Source: JAWVZU01 sp033722075 (GTDB taxonomy: Bacteria > Pseudomonadota > Gammaproteobacteria > Xanthomonadales > SZUA-38). From it: a stretch of DNA of 6,327 nt. Each line of letters begins with the position of its first letter. Position 1 is the stretch's first letter. A program made the translations under genes and the position numbers. The notes under the pieces were generated by a model. It ran no database searches. It was not told the DNA's origin and worked only from the letters and a program-made list of their open reading frames with translations. Below, piece after piece: positions 6,279 to 6,327 of this stretch. Where the stretch lies: the NCBI GenBank assembly GCA_033722075.1, contig JAWVZU010000230.1:1-6327 (forward strand). Reading direction: 5' to 3'.

Positions 6279-6327
6279 GCAAATCCGCGCCTCACGGGTC
6301 CGGCAGCTTCCGCGAATGCCAGAGGAG

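Noticed and set aside
6220..6282. Upstream TTG (6282) as the fusion-protein start
   Set aside because: It would translate through the inverted repeat. The ATG at 6219 has a good GGGAG site and begins a standard DUF2231 N-terminus.
6283..6327. 3' end of an upstream minus-strand gene
   Set aside because: All three minus-strand frames enter open from the window edge and stop soon after. There is too little sequence to say whether any of them is coding.

Overview
This 6.3 kb, GC-rich window is a compact single-strand gene cluster. Every gene I can support lies on the minus strand, so transcription runs from high to low coordinates. High GC, a Tsr/Tar-class chemoreceptor, a periplasmic TonB-C protein and a MerR/CopA pair suggest a proteobacterium, most likely a gammaproteobacterium. 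No genus can be named from the sequence alone.

Layout in the direction of transcription: (1) 6327-6220, a short upstream stretch holding a perfect 9-1-9 inverted repeat and no gene I can support. (2) 6219-5173, an unusual fusion of a DUF2231-like membrane domain, a histidine/aspartate-rich linker and an NTF2/SnoaL-like domain. (3) 5137-3944, a COG0701/ArsP_1-type permease 35 nt downstream. (4) 3896-2172, a methyl-accepting chemotaxis protein with a C-terminal CheR/CheB-tether-like pentapeptide. (5) 2169-1804, a small secreted TonB C-terminal-domain protein starting 2 nt after the receptor's stop. (6) A textbook MerR-type promoter at 1781-1751, with a 19-bp spacer and a perfect 9-3-9 palindrome. 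(7) 1719-1288, a MerR-family metal-type regulator. (8) 1291-1 (truncated by the window edge), a CPC-motif P1B-type ATPase with two N-terminal heavy-metal-binding (HMBD) modules and no HMA domain. Its start overlaps the regulator stop in an ATGA.

The firm functional core is a metal-efflux module: the regulator controls its own promoter and the translationally coupled, copper-type efflux ATPase. Upstream sit two membrane genes likely to be co-transcribed (the fusion protein and the permease), then a chemoreceptor/TonB-C pair that probably has its own promoter. The cluster therefore places metal sensing, metal transport, a His-rich membrane protein and a chemoreceptor side by side. A link between metal stress and taxis is possible but is inferred only from gene order.

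Sequence context corrects four start sites. The longest ORFs for the regulator, TonB-C protein, chemoreceptor and fusion protein each begin at implausible upstream codons (an ATG inside the -10 box, GTG, GTG and TTG). No tRNA, rRNA, CRISPR array, IS element or convincing rho-independent terminator was seen. There is no gene-free stretch longer than about 110 nt.
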